Notes under the pieces: model-generated
Told to the model about the DNA's origin: nothing
Database searches by the model: none
Seen by the model: only the letters and a program-made list of their open reading frames with translations
DNA from: UBA4416 sp943362175
GTDB taxonomy: Bacteria > Bacteroidota > Bacteroidia > B-17B0 > Aurantibacillaceae
Direction: 5' to 3'
DNA length: 64,000 bases
Assembly (NCBI GenBank): GCA_943362175.1
Contig: CALRIU020000004.1
Span: forward strand, 1 to 64,000
Made by a program: the position numbers and the translations under genes
In this document: positions 51,458 to 59,645 of the stretch, piece by piece
Position numbering within the stretch: the first letter of the stretch is position 1
Layout of the letters: every line of letters begins with the position of its first letter

Positions 51458-52321
51458 ATGAGGCAGTTAAAAATCACCAAATCCATTACCAACCGCGAAA
51501 GTGCATCTTTAGATAAGTATTTACAGGAAATTGGGAGGGAAGAGTTAATCACGGCAGAGGAAGAAGTTGTACTCGCCAAGAAAATCAAGGATGGAGATCA
51601 GGATGCGTTGGAAAAACTGACCCGTGCGAATCTTCGTTTCGTGGTGTCGGTAGCCAAGCAATACCAGAACCAGGGGTTAAGTTTACCGGATCTGATCAAC
51701 GAAGGCAATTTAGGCTTGATCAAAGCGGCCCGCCGTTTCGATGAGACCCGTGGTTTTAAATTCATTTCTTATGCGGTATGGTGGATCCGTCAATCGATCC
51801 TGCAGGCTTTGGCCGAGCAATCGCGTATTGTGCGTTTACCATTGAACCAGGTAGGTTCTTTAAATAAGATCAACAAGGCCTATTCGAAATTAGAGCAGGA
51901 ATACGAGCGTGAGCCAAGCGCTGAGGAGCTGGCAGAATTGCTGGACCTCCCGATCGATAAGGTTTCCGATACCATGAAAGTATCCGGCCGTCATGTAAGC
52001 ATGGATGCACCATTCGCTAACGGCGAAGAAAGTTCTTTACTGGACGTATTGGTAAACCACGATTCCTTAAAAGCGGATTCGGGTCTGATCATGGAATCTT
52101 TATCCAAAGAGATCGACAGGGCTTTATCAACCTTAACTGAAAGAGAGCGCGATGTTGTGAAGTTGTTCTTCGGCATTGGCCTCAACCACGGCTTAACGCT
52201 GGAAGAGATCGGTGATAAATTCGACCTGACCCGCGAGCGTGTACGCCAGATCAAAGAAAAAGCGATCCGCCGTTTACGTCACAGCTCAAGAAGCAAATTG
52301 CTGCAACAGTATTTAGGATAA
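51458..52321 (+). CDS. rpoD: Primary RNA polymerase sigma factor of Bacteroidota type
   Basis: The gene encodes 287 residues. It has the short form lacking region 1.1, as usual in this phylum. The sequence opens MRQLKITKSITNRESASLDKYLQEIGREELIT (region 1.2). Region 2 is RANLRFVVSVAKQYQNQGLSLPDLINEGNLGLIKAARRFDETRGFKFISYAVWWIRQSI, region 3 is EPSAEELAELLDLPIDKVSDTM, and region 4 is STLTERERDVVKLFFGIGLNHGLTLEEIGDKFDLTRERVRQIKEKAIRRLRHSSRSK. It recognises the TTTG/TAnnTTTG promoters seen throughout this window. It has its own promoter and terminator. Confidence 0.97.
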   Translation: MRQLKITKSITNRESASLDKYLQEIGREELITAEEEVVLAKKIKDGDQDALEKLTRANLRFVVSVAKQYQNQGLSLPDLINEGNLGLIKAARRFDETRGFKFISYAVWWIRQSILQALAEQSRIVRLPLNQVGSLNKINKAYSKLEQEYEREPSAEELAELLDLPIDKVSDTMKVSGRHVSMDAPFANGEESSLLDVLVNHDSLKADSGLIMESLSKEIDRALSTLTERERDVVKLFFGIGLNHGLTLEEIGDKFDLTRERVRQIKEKAIRRLRHSSRSKLLQQYLG

Positions 52322-52340
52322 TCTTAATTACCATTCATAG

Positions 52341-52372
52341 AAGTCCTCACGATACATCGTGGGGACTTTTTT
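52341..52372 (+). terminator. rpoD terminator
   Basis: AAGTCCTCACGAT and ATCGTGGGGACTT form a stem with a G-T pair around a short loop, followed by six T. Confidence 0.9.
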
Positions 52373-52425
52373 ATTTGGAGTAAATCCACTACATTTAAAT
52401 ATCCAAACTATTGAATGCAAACGTT

Positions 52426-53184
52426 ATGAGAAAATTTACATATATATATCCTTTCTTCCTGGCCCTGATGGTTGTATTTGCGGCAAGCTGCGGTAGCAGT
52501 CGCTCGTTCAGTTCCCGCAAGTACACACCAGGAAACTATGTGAGCCATAAGCATAAGCCGGGCAAAGTAAGCATCTCTGAACAGCCGGCACAAGAGGCTG
52601 CGCTGGTAGCAAAAGATGAAGCACCTGCCGAAAAAGTAGGTGTTGCTGAGAAAACAGATCCTGCTTCGAAAGAAGAGTTTGCGGCTGCTGATAAAACGGC
52701 TTTAGGCATGGCCTCTTCGGAAACAAAGGCATCTACATCCACACAAAGCACAGGAAAAAAAGCTGGAGTAGAAAAAAAGGAAGCTGAGGCGAAAGCATGG
52801 AAAAGAGACGCCTTCAGAAAGTACATTGCCGGTAAAACAGAGCGTAAATGCCTGGCATACGATGACGGCGATACTTCCCTGGATTCTATTGCTCTGGTAA
52901 GTTTTATTTTAGGCATCATCGGCCTGGTGCTGAATATCCTGGCCATTAGCGTGATTGTGGCTACGTCGGAGTATGTGTTTGCCTTATTGTTCATTGCCGG
53001 TATGGTGATGGGTATCATTGCTGTGGTATTCGGCACACAGGGGCTGAGGCGTTATCATAAAAACAAGAGTGGAACGATCAACCTGGTGTTCTCTATTGTC
53101 GGTACGGCTTTCGGTGCGGGAGCCATCATCACCGCTTTTGTGTTTGCCTTCTATACCTTGATCCTGGCGCTTTCTGGGCTATAA
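52426..53184 (+). CDS. Lipoprotein with Ala/Lys/Glu-rich linker and C-terminal membrane helices
   Basis: There are 252 residues from the ATG at 52426; a TTG five codons earlier is less likely. The signal peptide has lipobox FAASC (MRKFTYIYPFFLALMVVFAASC), so it is lipid-anchored. Residues of about 25-130 are low-complexity (Ala, Lys, Glu, Ser, Thr). Three hydrophobic segments then follow (VSFILGIIGLVLNILAISVIVA; VFALLFIAGMVMGIIAVVF; INLVFSIVGTAFGAGAIITAFVFAFYTLILA), like DUF4190-type proteins. A combination of a lipobox and several TM segments is unusual. The function is unknown. Confidence 0.75.
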   Translation: MRKFTYIYPFFLALMVVFAASCGSSRSFSSRKYTPGNYVSHKHKPGKVSISEQPAQEAALVAKDEAPAEKVGVAEKTDPASKEEFAAADKTALGMASSETKASTSTQSTGKKAGVEKKEAEAKAWKRDAFRKYIAGKTERKCLAYDDGDTSLDSIALVSFILGIIGLVLNILAISVIVATSEYVFALLFIAGMVMGIIAVVFGTQGLRRYHKNKSGTINLVFSIVGTAFGAGAIITAFVFAFYTLILALSGL

Positions 53185-53203
53185 GGAATAGACGAGTGTT
53201 TAA

Positions 53204-53237
53204 TAAAAAAGAGCTGTCTTACGGGACAGCTTTTTTT
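53204..53237. terminator. Bidirectional terminator between the lipoprotein and glycoside-hydrolase genes
   Basis: AAAAAAGAGCTGTC and GACAGCTTTTTTT form a 7-bp core stem flanked by A and T runs. It serves the plus-strand lipoprotein gene and the minus-strand operon that converges on it. Confidence 0.88.
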
Positions 53238-53260
53238 GTCATGTTCAAAATGTATTTGGT

Positions 53261-55360
53261 TTATTCCTTTACAATCTTCACGCTTTCCAGCAGTTCGGTT
53301 TTGTTCTTAATTGTGAACAAATAAATGCCGTTTGCTTCGTTCTGAAGATCGACGTTGTAGGTATTACCTGTAAAGCGTTCCGATCTTACTTTAGCTCCCT
53401 GCATGTTATACACCTCGACCCGGTAGTCGCCATCTTTTGCCATGCTGAGCTGGTAGTTGCCGGTACCGGGATTGGGGAAGATACTGTTAAACTCATGATG
53501 AAGCAGTGGCTCTTCCGAAAGTTCCTTAAATATAACTTCGGAAGTTGCCTGTTCCGGGTTATTTTTCCTGAAGGTAAAAGAGCCGCAGTCATGATAATAA
53601 GGCCCGATATGGGCATTGAAATTGGTATTGGACGTTGCTGCAAAACCGGCTTGTAGATTGATGTAACTGCCTGCCGTTGTTTTGAAATCACTGGAGCTGA
53701 TCTGGTAATTTGCAAAAGTTGCATAGGAGTTGGCATATGAGTTTACATTGACTGAAGAAACCGATGCATTTGCATAAGTCAGATTAGTTGTTGAAGGCCT
53801 GCCAAGCTTATTCAAATAAAAAGTTCTAAGCGTGGGATATGTAGTGAAATAATTGGCGCCAATTCTGTACTCTGTATTAGATTCTGTAGCAGATGCCGAC
53901 ATTCTAAATATGGTAGGACCTGCATAAATCGTGTAAAGTCCGTTAGCATCGGAATAGGTAGTTTGATATCGGCGTTTTTGCCCCGGAACAGAATCGATTA
54001 ACTCGATTATGGCATCTTTAATCGGATTGGAGCTATAATCTAATACAGCTCCATATAGGAGAGTTCCGGTGGTATTCCCAAAATAACTATAGTAGTTTGG
54101 TGGTTGACTCGCTGTACCGATGGCTGACGGATTAAAGTCGCTAATTTCCTGGGCCGCCGGTTTTCGTACAATGGGAGATGCCGGATCACTTGCATAAACC
54201 AAACCAAAAAATGCTCCATTGTGCGATCCCATATATCCTCCTACATCTCCGTCAGAATATTCCCACCAGCAATAGCCTGTGGCGCCACAGTCACGTGCCG
54301 TATTGAGTGTTTCGTGTAGGAAGGTTTTCTGATCCTGTAATGTTCCCGCATAAGGGCCGTTGTCATTGATTGTATCTAATGTATTTGGGTTAAGTAAGTG
54401 TGCGCTCATACCAGTCTCTCCGATCATCCAGGGAAGCGTCACATTGTTTTTATACCACCAGTAATCAGATTTAATGCGATTGATAGCATCAGTAAGGCTG
54501 GTTATTTGAGTTCCTTTTCTCGTTAAAGGATAATTATGTAAAGAAACGAAATCAACAGTCAATAAGTTTGGGTCCCACCAGAAAGCGCTCCCGACCTCCC
54601 ACAAGCCAATTGTACTGAGTGCATTAGAGTATTGCTTTAAGGCATCGTTCCATTCCTTTGTTTTTTGACAGGCTTTGGTTTTTGTCCAATAAGCACCGGA
54701 AGTAGGGACAGGTTCATTAAAGAAATCAACGGCCAATAGAGTCGGATCATTTCCGAACCGGCGACCGAATTCTTTCAGGTAATTTGTATAACCTTCCTGA
54801 AATGCCAGGTCCAAAGGAGTAACATCCTTACTAAGATCATTATCACCGGCCAGCCATATAACTCTTATTCCCGCGGCTTTTGCTGATCGTAATACACTTC
54901 CCGCAATATCTAAAGATAATTGAGTATGATTTGGATCAGTGAAAGGTATTTTTACATAAACACTGCCATCCCAGTTGGTGGTTAAGATTGTATCCTGGTA
55001 TCCGCAGCCATATACCCGGATGGCGTTGAATCCCATTGCCTTTATTTCCCTGAGATCCCTTCGGATGGCACTATCAGCTTTGGCATTGTTTGATATAACA
55101 GGACAACATCGTGTATTACTTGGAAAATAAGTATGCGATCGCGAAGGGAAGAAATTCGGATAAGTAAAGACTGAGGTATTAGTTATAGGGCCGCGTGAAT
55201 ACTCGACCCAGTAATTGGCAACGACCGCGAAGAAGTCATTTCCACCGCATTTGAGTTTTTTACCATCAACCGTTACGAAGTCGCTGCATTGAGCCATTGT
55301 GATTGTTGGATTAATCAGGGCTATCATGAAGATAGCCCTGATCAGAAGTTTATAAATCAT
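53261..55360 (-). CDS. Secreted GH5-like glycoside hydrolase with T9SS type A sorting domain
   Basis: The gene encodes 699 residues. The signal peptide is about residues 1-23 (ends TITMAQ). Residues of about 30-370 form a clan GH-A TIM barrel: general acid/base Glu216 in VDFFNEPVPT and nucleophile Glu315 in WMIGETGMS, with SLHNYPL and YCWWEYSDG. A carboxypeptidase-regulatory-like beta-sandwich follows (LLYGAVLDYSSNPIKDAIIELIDS...YSDANGLYTIYAG). The tail is SIFPNPGTGNYQLSM...NGIYLFTIKNKTELLESVKIVKE. It likely hydrolyses a beta-linked polysaccharide at the cell surface; GH5 or GH2-like mannanase/glucanase activity cannot be distinguished. It is the last gene of a three-gene operon. Confidence 0.88.
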   Translation of the reverse strand: MIYKLLIRAIFMIALINPTITMAQCSDFVTVDGKKLKCGGNDFFAVVANYWVEYSRGPITNTSVFTYPNFFPSRSHTYFPSNTRCCPVISNNAKADSAIRRDLREIKAMGFNAIRVYGCGYQDTILTTNWDGSVYVKIPFTDPNHTQLSLDIAGSVLRSAKAAGIRVIWLAGDNDLSKDVTPLDLAFQEGYTNYLKEFGRRFGNDPTLLAVDFFNEPVPTSGAYWTKTKACQKTKEWNDALKQYSNALSTIGLWEVGSAFWWDPNLLTVDFVSLHNYPLTRKGTQITSLTDAINRIKSDYWWYKNNVTLPWMIGETGMSAHLLNPNTLDTINDNGPYAGTLQDQKTFLHETLNTARDCGATGYCWWEYSDGDVGGYMGSHNGAFFGLVYASDPASPIVRKPAAQEISDFNPSAIGTASQPPNYYSYFGNTTGTLLYGAVLDYSSNPIKDAIIELIDSVPGQKRRYQTTYSDANGLYTIYAGPTIFRMSASATESNTEYRIGANYFTTYPTLRTFYLNKLGRPSTTNLTYANASVSSVNVNSYANSYATFANYQISSSDFKTTAGSYINLQAGFAATSNTNFNAHIGPYYHDCGSFTFRKNNPEQATSEVIFKELSEEPLLHHEFNSIFPNPGTGNYQLSMAKDGDYRVEVYNMQGAKVRSERFTGNTYNVDLQNEANGIYLFTIKNKTELLESVKIVKE

Positions 55361-55385
55361 AAGAATAAGTTTAAGAGGTATGTAA

Positions 55386-57509
55386 TTAATGATTGATTTT
55401 TACCAGCTTGGAGGTGTATACGCGTCCACCGGCTTCAATGGAGATCAGATAAATACCTGTTTGAAGATCTGAGAAGTCGAAGTTGCGCTGCCTCGATGTA
55501 TTCTCATACTCATCAATTACCCGGCCGGTAAGATCACTTATTTTTAGTCGATCGACAGGTTTGTTGTCGGATGTAATGGTAAGATGATCACTGACAGGGT
55601 TGGGATAAATACTGATTTGGCCTGATTCTAAAGTTTCAAAGTGTTGAACCTCTTCTTCATTCGTCATCAGGGTTCTCATCTCCGGTCCCGGAGGAGTTAC
55701 CGGGAAATTATGAAAAGACAAAGCCCCCACATTTTTTGAGTTCCTGATATAGCAGCCCACATTGTTCATGTTGGCTGCCGTTGTATTAGGAATGTATCCG
55801 GCATAGCTTACGGTTGAGATACCTGATGCTGAATTCACATCAAAGGTGAGGTATTGGCCCGATATAACAGGATTTGATTTAGTAACGGTTACAGGTGATG
55901 AAGAAAGCTCATTGTTGAATTTTATGACCGATAAGATATCGTAAATATTATCTCCGATAGCTGTATTCAGATTGATGTTCTGGTTGAACCGCAAAGATAC
56001 GGTGGTTCCTGAAATTCCTGCCGAAACAATATCAGGAGGTGTCAGGTCATTGATGTTTGTTGTTTTTCCATAGACGTCTTTTTCCAGCAAAGCAAACAGG
56101 CGGTTTGCCATGTTTATGTATCCTGCAGCCTGGTGATGGATTTCTTCCCCAGGTTCTGTGCGGTGATAGCCGATTCCATTAGCTGACATCACAGTAGTGT
56201 TCGGAAAAATCGTACCCATTTTCCGTTGGTATTCACTTTGTATTCTGATGAATGATGGATCGGTACCCGGCGCCGCCAAAGACGGAATCTGAATCTCATA
56301 AAAACGATTAAATCCAGGATACCAGGTTGCCCACAAGTTATACAAAGGGGTAAAATGGTCAATGTAATTATAGGGAGCAGTGGGACCTCCATCTCCCTGC
56401 CACCAGAAAATTCCTTTGATGTTATTTTCCAGGCCGGCATAATAAACCCTTGTGTTCATCCTACCAAAACAACCGGGTTTTGCGCCCGAGCTTTCAAAAT
56501 CAGGATATAGAGGATCATGTATGGGATTGAAAAAATAGTCATTAGGGAAGGCAGGCATAGGGACGTGATATTCAATTGATGTGCTTCCTACAGCACCATT
56601 GATAATGCAGGTGGGGATTCCATAGGTTTCCTGGATTTTATATTGCATTGGTAATCCCCACGCGCCTACATTCCATGCCCAATCCCCTCCTACACTGGAA
56701 ACTCCCCAGCTGACTCTGTGATATACTTCGATGGTTCTGCTATACTTACCATAAGTGCTTCCAGGACCATAAGCACTGTTTAGCGTATTTACATCAGTTG
56801 AGCTAAGTCCTGTTGTAGCGGCATTCGATTGTCCTGAAATGATATAGGCATCTCCGCACACCACATGCTCTGCAAGCGTTATCGCGTTAAAAGGCTGACC
56901 GTTTAAGTAGTAGGCAAAGGCGTATTCGCTAAGTTCGGCATCGATCTGCAAGGAGAAAGAAAAACGATTATTCACGATATTGACAGTAGTCATATTATAG
57001 GTACTTGTCACGTTGTTGAAGTTGGTTTTTACTGTATAGAACGTGATCGTTGAATTATTGCCATTATCGGTTCCTGAAAAAACGACCGTGCCCTTGTTGG
57101 AAGAGTTCCGTGGATAGAGCTGATAATCAACAGGCCGTACTTCCCTGGCTATGGAACCATCGCCAGTGTAAGTATTGTCCCATACAATGGTTCCTGAAGC
57201 TCCGCAACCGGTCAGGTCGTAGTTGGGATCAACAAAGGCATGAAAGGACCCGGCGGAAAAGCTGCCTATATTGCTGTACGGTGTTGTTCCGCTGGAGGCC
57301 TGGATTCTGATAGACTCACCGGCTTTCGCCAGGTAATTCACATTGCTGCTCAAATGCGTTTCACTGATATTCACATTGTAGGCGCAGCGAACATAACTTC
57401 CCGAAGAATAGCTGTCCCGGAATGTATTTGCGGGAGGGTTGTTGGTAATTTGTGCCGGCAGTGCCGAGGCAACAAGCATCCATAGGATAATATGAAGGGA
57501 TTTAATCAT
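55386..57509 (-). CDS. Secreted SASA-domain carbohydrate acetylesterase with T9SS type A sorting domain
   Basis: The gene encodes 707 residues. The signal peptide is MIKSLHIILWMLVASALPAQ. Residues 21-215 are beta-rich with no assignment. The esterase domain opens with VVCGDAYIISGQSNAATTG (nucleophile Ser227 in GQSN). It continues with INGAVGSTSIEYHVPMPAFPNDYF, IKGIFWWQGDGG and GIGYHRTEPGEEIHHQAAGYINMANRLFALL (the D/H region). A fibronectin-like region follows, then the tail ISIYPNPVSDHLTI...GIYLISIEAGGRVYTSKLVKINH. It probably removes O-acetyl groups from a polysaccharide so that the hydrolase downstream can act. Its ATG overlaps the stop of the preceding gene by 8 bp. Confidence 0.88.
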   Translation of the reverse strand: MIKSLHIILWMLVASALPAQITNNPPANTFRDSYSSGSYVRCAYNVNISETHLSSNVNYLAKAGESIRIQASSGTTPYSNIGSFSAGSFHAFVDPNYDLTGCGASGTIVWDNTYTGDGSIAREVRPVDYQLYPRNSSNKGTVVFSGTDNGNNSTITFYTVKTNFNNVTSTYNMTTVNIVNNRFSFSLQIDAELSEYAFAYYLNGQPFNAITLAEHVVCGDAYIISGQSNAATTGLSSTDVNTLNSAYGPGSTYGKYSRTIEVYHRVSWGVSSVGGDWAWNVGAWGLPMQYKIQETYGIPTCIINGAVGSTSIEYHVPMPAFPNDYFFNPIHDPLYPDFESSGAKPGCFGRMNTRVYYAGLENNIKGIFWWQGDGGPTAPYNYIDHFTPLYNLWATWYPGFNRFYEIQIPSLAAPGTDPSFIRIQSEYQRKMGTIFPNTTVMSANGIGYHRTEPGEEIHHQAAGYINMANRLFALLEKDVYGKTTNINDLTPPDIVSAGISGTTVSLRFNQNINLNTAIGDNIYDILSVIKFNNELSSSPVTVTKSNPVISGQYLTFDVNSASGISTVSYAGYIPNTTAANMNNVGCYIRNSKNVGALSFHNFPVTPPGPEMRTLMTNEEEVQHFETLESGQISIYPNPVSDHLTITSDNKPVDRLKISDLTGRVIDEYENTSRQRNFDFSDLQTGIYLISIEAGGRVYTSKLVKINH

Positions 57510-58539
57510 GATTTGTATCGGTTTTTACAGGTAGCTGTTTTTTCAATTCGTCCAGCTCTGTTTTCAGTTGAATAATATAGATTGTCAGCTCTTCGATCTT
57601 CTGCATCTGAATGGCACTCATTTCTGACATATTGATACCTTTTTCTTCGATCTCGCAGGCTGTTGGTACGTTAGGAAGATGCTTATTGGCCTCATAGTAA
57701 TCACGCACGGCATAAAGATTGGTTAACTGGTAGTTTTTTTCGAATACGAAGTCAGGCCAGTCGGATGACGCCGTCACATACAGGTCTTTGCAAACTACTT
57801 TTCCATCAACACTGAGCAATGCATTTGAATGTGCTGTGGATCGTTTTGTGCCGATACATAATTTGCCTTGTTCAAGAGACATATATGTATTGCTTCCGTC
57901 ACCCCATGTTTGAGTGTTAGAATAAGCATGTCGCTTCCACCAGGTTTTGGGATTATCTCCGGTTGTTGAATTCAGGTTAGCAAAGGAGACGTCGATTGAC
58001 AGCCCGTCTACGAGTACAACATCAGACCAGTTTCCTAACCCACTAGAATTCCGTTGCAACCAGGTATTATGATGAAGTGAGTTACTTCCGGTATTGCCGG
58101 AAACGCTTGTTAATGGCATAAACTGCCCGCTTCCCGATGTTAAGGCTGTTGATTCATAGACATGCAATCTAGCCTTCGGATTACTGATGCCAAGTCCTAG
58201 TCTGCCATTCATGGTAATTCTCATTTTTTCATTCTGATCGTCAGCATTAGCGCCTGCTGTGTAAAATGACAGGTAGTCGTTATTGGCTATGTCCCAGCCT
58301 GTTTGAAGGAGCTTTTTGTAAGTGGTACCGGAAGTGCCGAAAAAATTCCCGAATGGTATGACGATATTACCGTTAACGTCGAGCTTTTCCGAAGGACTGC
58401 TATTGTCAATTCCAACATTACCCGTTCTGTAGGTGTCTCCTGTAGTTGTGGCCGATCCGGCCCATGTTTGTGCCATAGCGGCATTTGATAATACAAGTGC
58501 GCCGATTGCCAGCGCCAGAATTTTGATTTTTGTTTTCAT
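57502..58539 (-). CDS. Secreted tail-fibre-like protein, first gene of the carbohydrate operon
   Basis: There are 345 residues from the ATG at 58539; an upstream ATG would add 33 non-signal residues. The signal peptide is MKTKIKILALAIGALVLSNAAMAQ. The N-terminal part, with TGNVGIDNSSPSEKLDVNGNIVI, NGRLGLGISNPKARLHVYEST and KLCIGTKRSTAHSNALLSVDGKVVCKDLYVT, is the repeated 'G(I/V)G...P..LDV.G' pattern of bacterial tail-fibre-like surface proteins. The C-terminus (KNYQLTNLYAVRDYYEANKHLPNVPTACEIEEKGINMSEMSAIQMQKIEELTIYIIQLKTELDELKKQL) ends in a coiled coil. There is no T9SS sorting domain. It may be a trimeric fibre that binds the target polysaccharide or surface; this is inference. Confidence 0.78.
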   Translation of the reverse strand: MKTKIKILALAIGALVLSNAAMAQTWAGSATTTGDTYRTGNVGIDNSSPSEKLDVNGNIVIPFGNFFGTSGTTYKKLLQTGWDIANNDYLSFYTAGANADDQNEKMRITMNGRLGLGISNPKARLHVYESTALTSGSGQFMPLTSVSGNTGSNSLHHNTWLQRNSSGLGNWSDVVLVDGLSIDVSFANLNSTTGDNPKTWWKRHAYSNTQTWGDGSNTYMSLEQGKLCIGTKRSTAHSNALLSVDGKVVCKDLYVTASSDWPDFVFEKNYQLTNLYAVRDYYEANKHLPNVPTACEIEEKGINMSEMSAIQMQKIEELTIYIIQLKTELDELKKQLPVKTDTNHD

Positions 58540-59011
58540 GATTTTTTTGTTTTTATGGTTTATTGTAAATGATTTTTTGCTTTTCGAATCTGAGCATAGT
58601 ATTCCAGGCACAGCATGATGCTGTGTCAGGGAAAACACGAAAGCCGCTTGTTCGGTATAAATTAAACCTTCCGGTTTTTAATGATCGGAATGGCTACATT
58701 CCGGTAATCCTGAAGATGAATTGTGTACTGAGATTTGTCCGGAGCTCTGCTCGGCAGACAAAAAAACGGGGGAGTTCTTTTATTCATGTTGGCGTGTTTT
58801 TTTAATGTTTACGCTACAAAGTAACGCAATTTAAAAACACAAATTGCAACGTTAATCCCGTCTAAAAAGTTTAAAAATATAACACGCTGTTTTTAAGCGA
58901 TGTTTATTTTTGTAGTTTTAAAATGCTACAAAATATAGCATAAAATACATCTTGAAATCGCTCAAAATTAACCCGGATTTAACGGGAAAAAATTTGTGGG
59001 AATGAAGAAAA
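58540..59011 (-). other. 472-bp region with structured leader of the carbohydrate operon
   Basis: There is no gene. Within the predicted transcript leader (minus strand, about 58810 to 58540) lie a perfect 17-bp palindrome CACAGCATGATGCTGTG (58609-58625), a hairpin CGGAATG-GCTA-CATTCCG (58686-58703) and an ATTAAACC/GGTTTTTAAT inverted pair just before it. 58826-59011 is AT-rich, with a TATTTTTG on the plus strand at 58905 that has no gene to serve. Confidence 0.55.
58817..58843 (-). promoter_or_regulatory. Candidate promoter of the secreted carbohydrate operon
   Basis: On the minus strand TTTG (58843-58840) and TTACTTTG (58824-58817) lie 15 nt apart. The -7 box deviates by one base from TAnnTTTG. 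The start of transcription near 58810 would give a 5' leader of about 270 nt. Confidence 0.4.
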
Positions 59012-59509
59012 TTACAATCTGGCACCCAACTCGATGATGGCGAGGTCTTTGATCTCTCCCGCGTCAACAGTGAATCTCAGGGCCGTCTTCATCTGGTGGA
59101 AGCCATGAATGCCGCAGGCTCCGGGGTTCATGTGGAGCAATTCATACGTGGGTTGGTACATCACTTTCAGGATATGGGAATGTCCGCAGATAAATAAGTT
59201 TGGCTTCTCCGTCGCGATAATATCCTTCACTTCTTTCAGGTAATTGGTTGGCTGCCCGCAAATATGTGTGATGAATACTTTTACACCTTCGCAGCTGAAA
59301 ACTAAATTCTTCGGAAACTCTTTTCTGGCATTCGCATCATCAATATTGCCATATACCGCGCGTAAAGGTTTTATCGCTTTGATTGCATCCGTAACCGCTA
59401 AAGACCCAATATCTCCGCCATGCCACACTTCATCCGCTGCTTCGATGTGCTTCATCAAAGCCTTATCGAGATGGCTGTGCGTATCGGATATCAAAAGAAT
59501 GCGTTTCAT
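59012..59509 (-). CDS. YfcE/MJ0936-family metallophosphoesterase
   Basis: The gene encodes 165 residues. Calcineurin-like metal ligands are in order: Asp9 and His11 in ISDTHSHLD, Asp in WHGGDIG, Asn in YGNIDDANAR, His in FITHICGQPTNY, and the pair in FICGHSHILKVMYQ. HMNPGACGIHGFHQMKTALRF closes the domain. This small family hydrolyses phosphodiesters in vitro; the natural substrate is unknown. All metal ligands are present. Confidence 0.9.
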   Translation of the reverse strand: MKRILLISDTHSHLDKALMKHIEAADEVWHGGDIGSLAVTDAIKAIKPLRAVYGNIDDANARKEFPKNLVFSCEGVKVFITHICGQPTNYLKEVKDIIATEKPNLFICGHSHILKVMYQPTYELLHMNPGACGIHGFHQMKTALRFTVDAGEIKDLAIIELGARL

Positions 59510-59645
59510 AAAACAAAACTAAGGGTTTTATCCGGTCTTAAAATGAAAATAATCTGAGGCTATTTTGTTTTGTAATGGCGTTTAATTAACAAAGGCACAT
59601 AGAAATGATCTACATGCCTTTGTATGAAGCTGAAAGACTCTTGTT

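Noticed and set aside
58905..58912. TATTTTTG promoter box on the plus strand at 58905
   Set aside because: There is no plus-strand gene or structured RNA downstream before the converging phosphoesterase gene; probably chance in AT-rich DNA.
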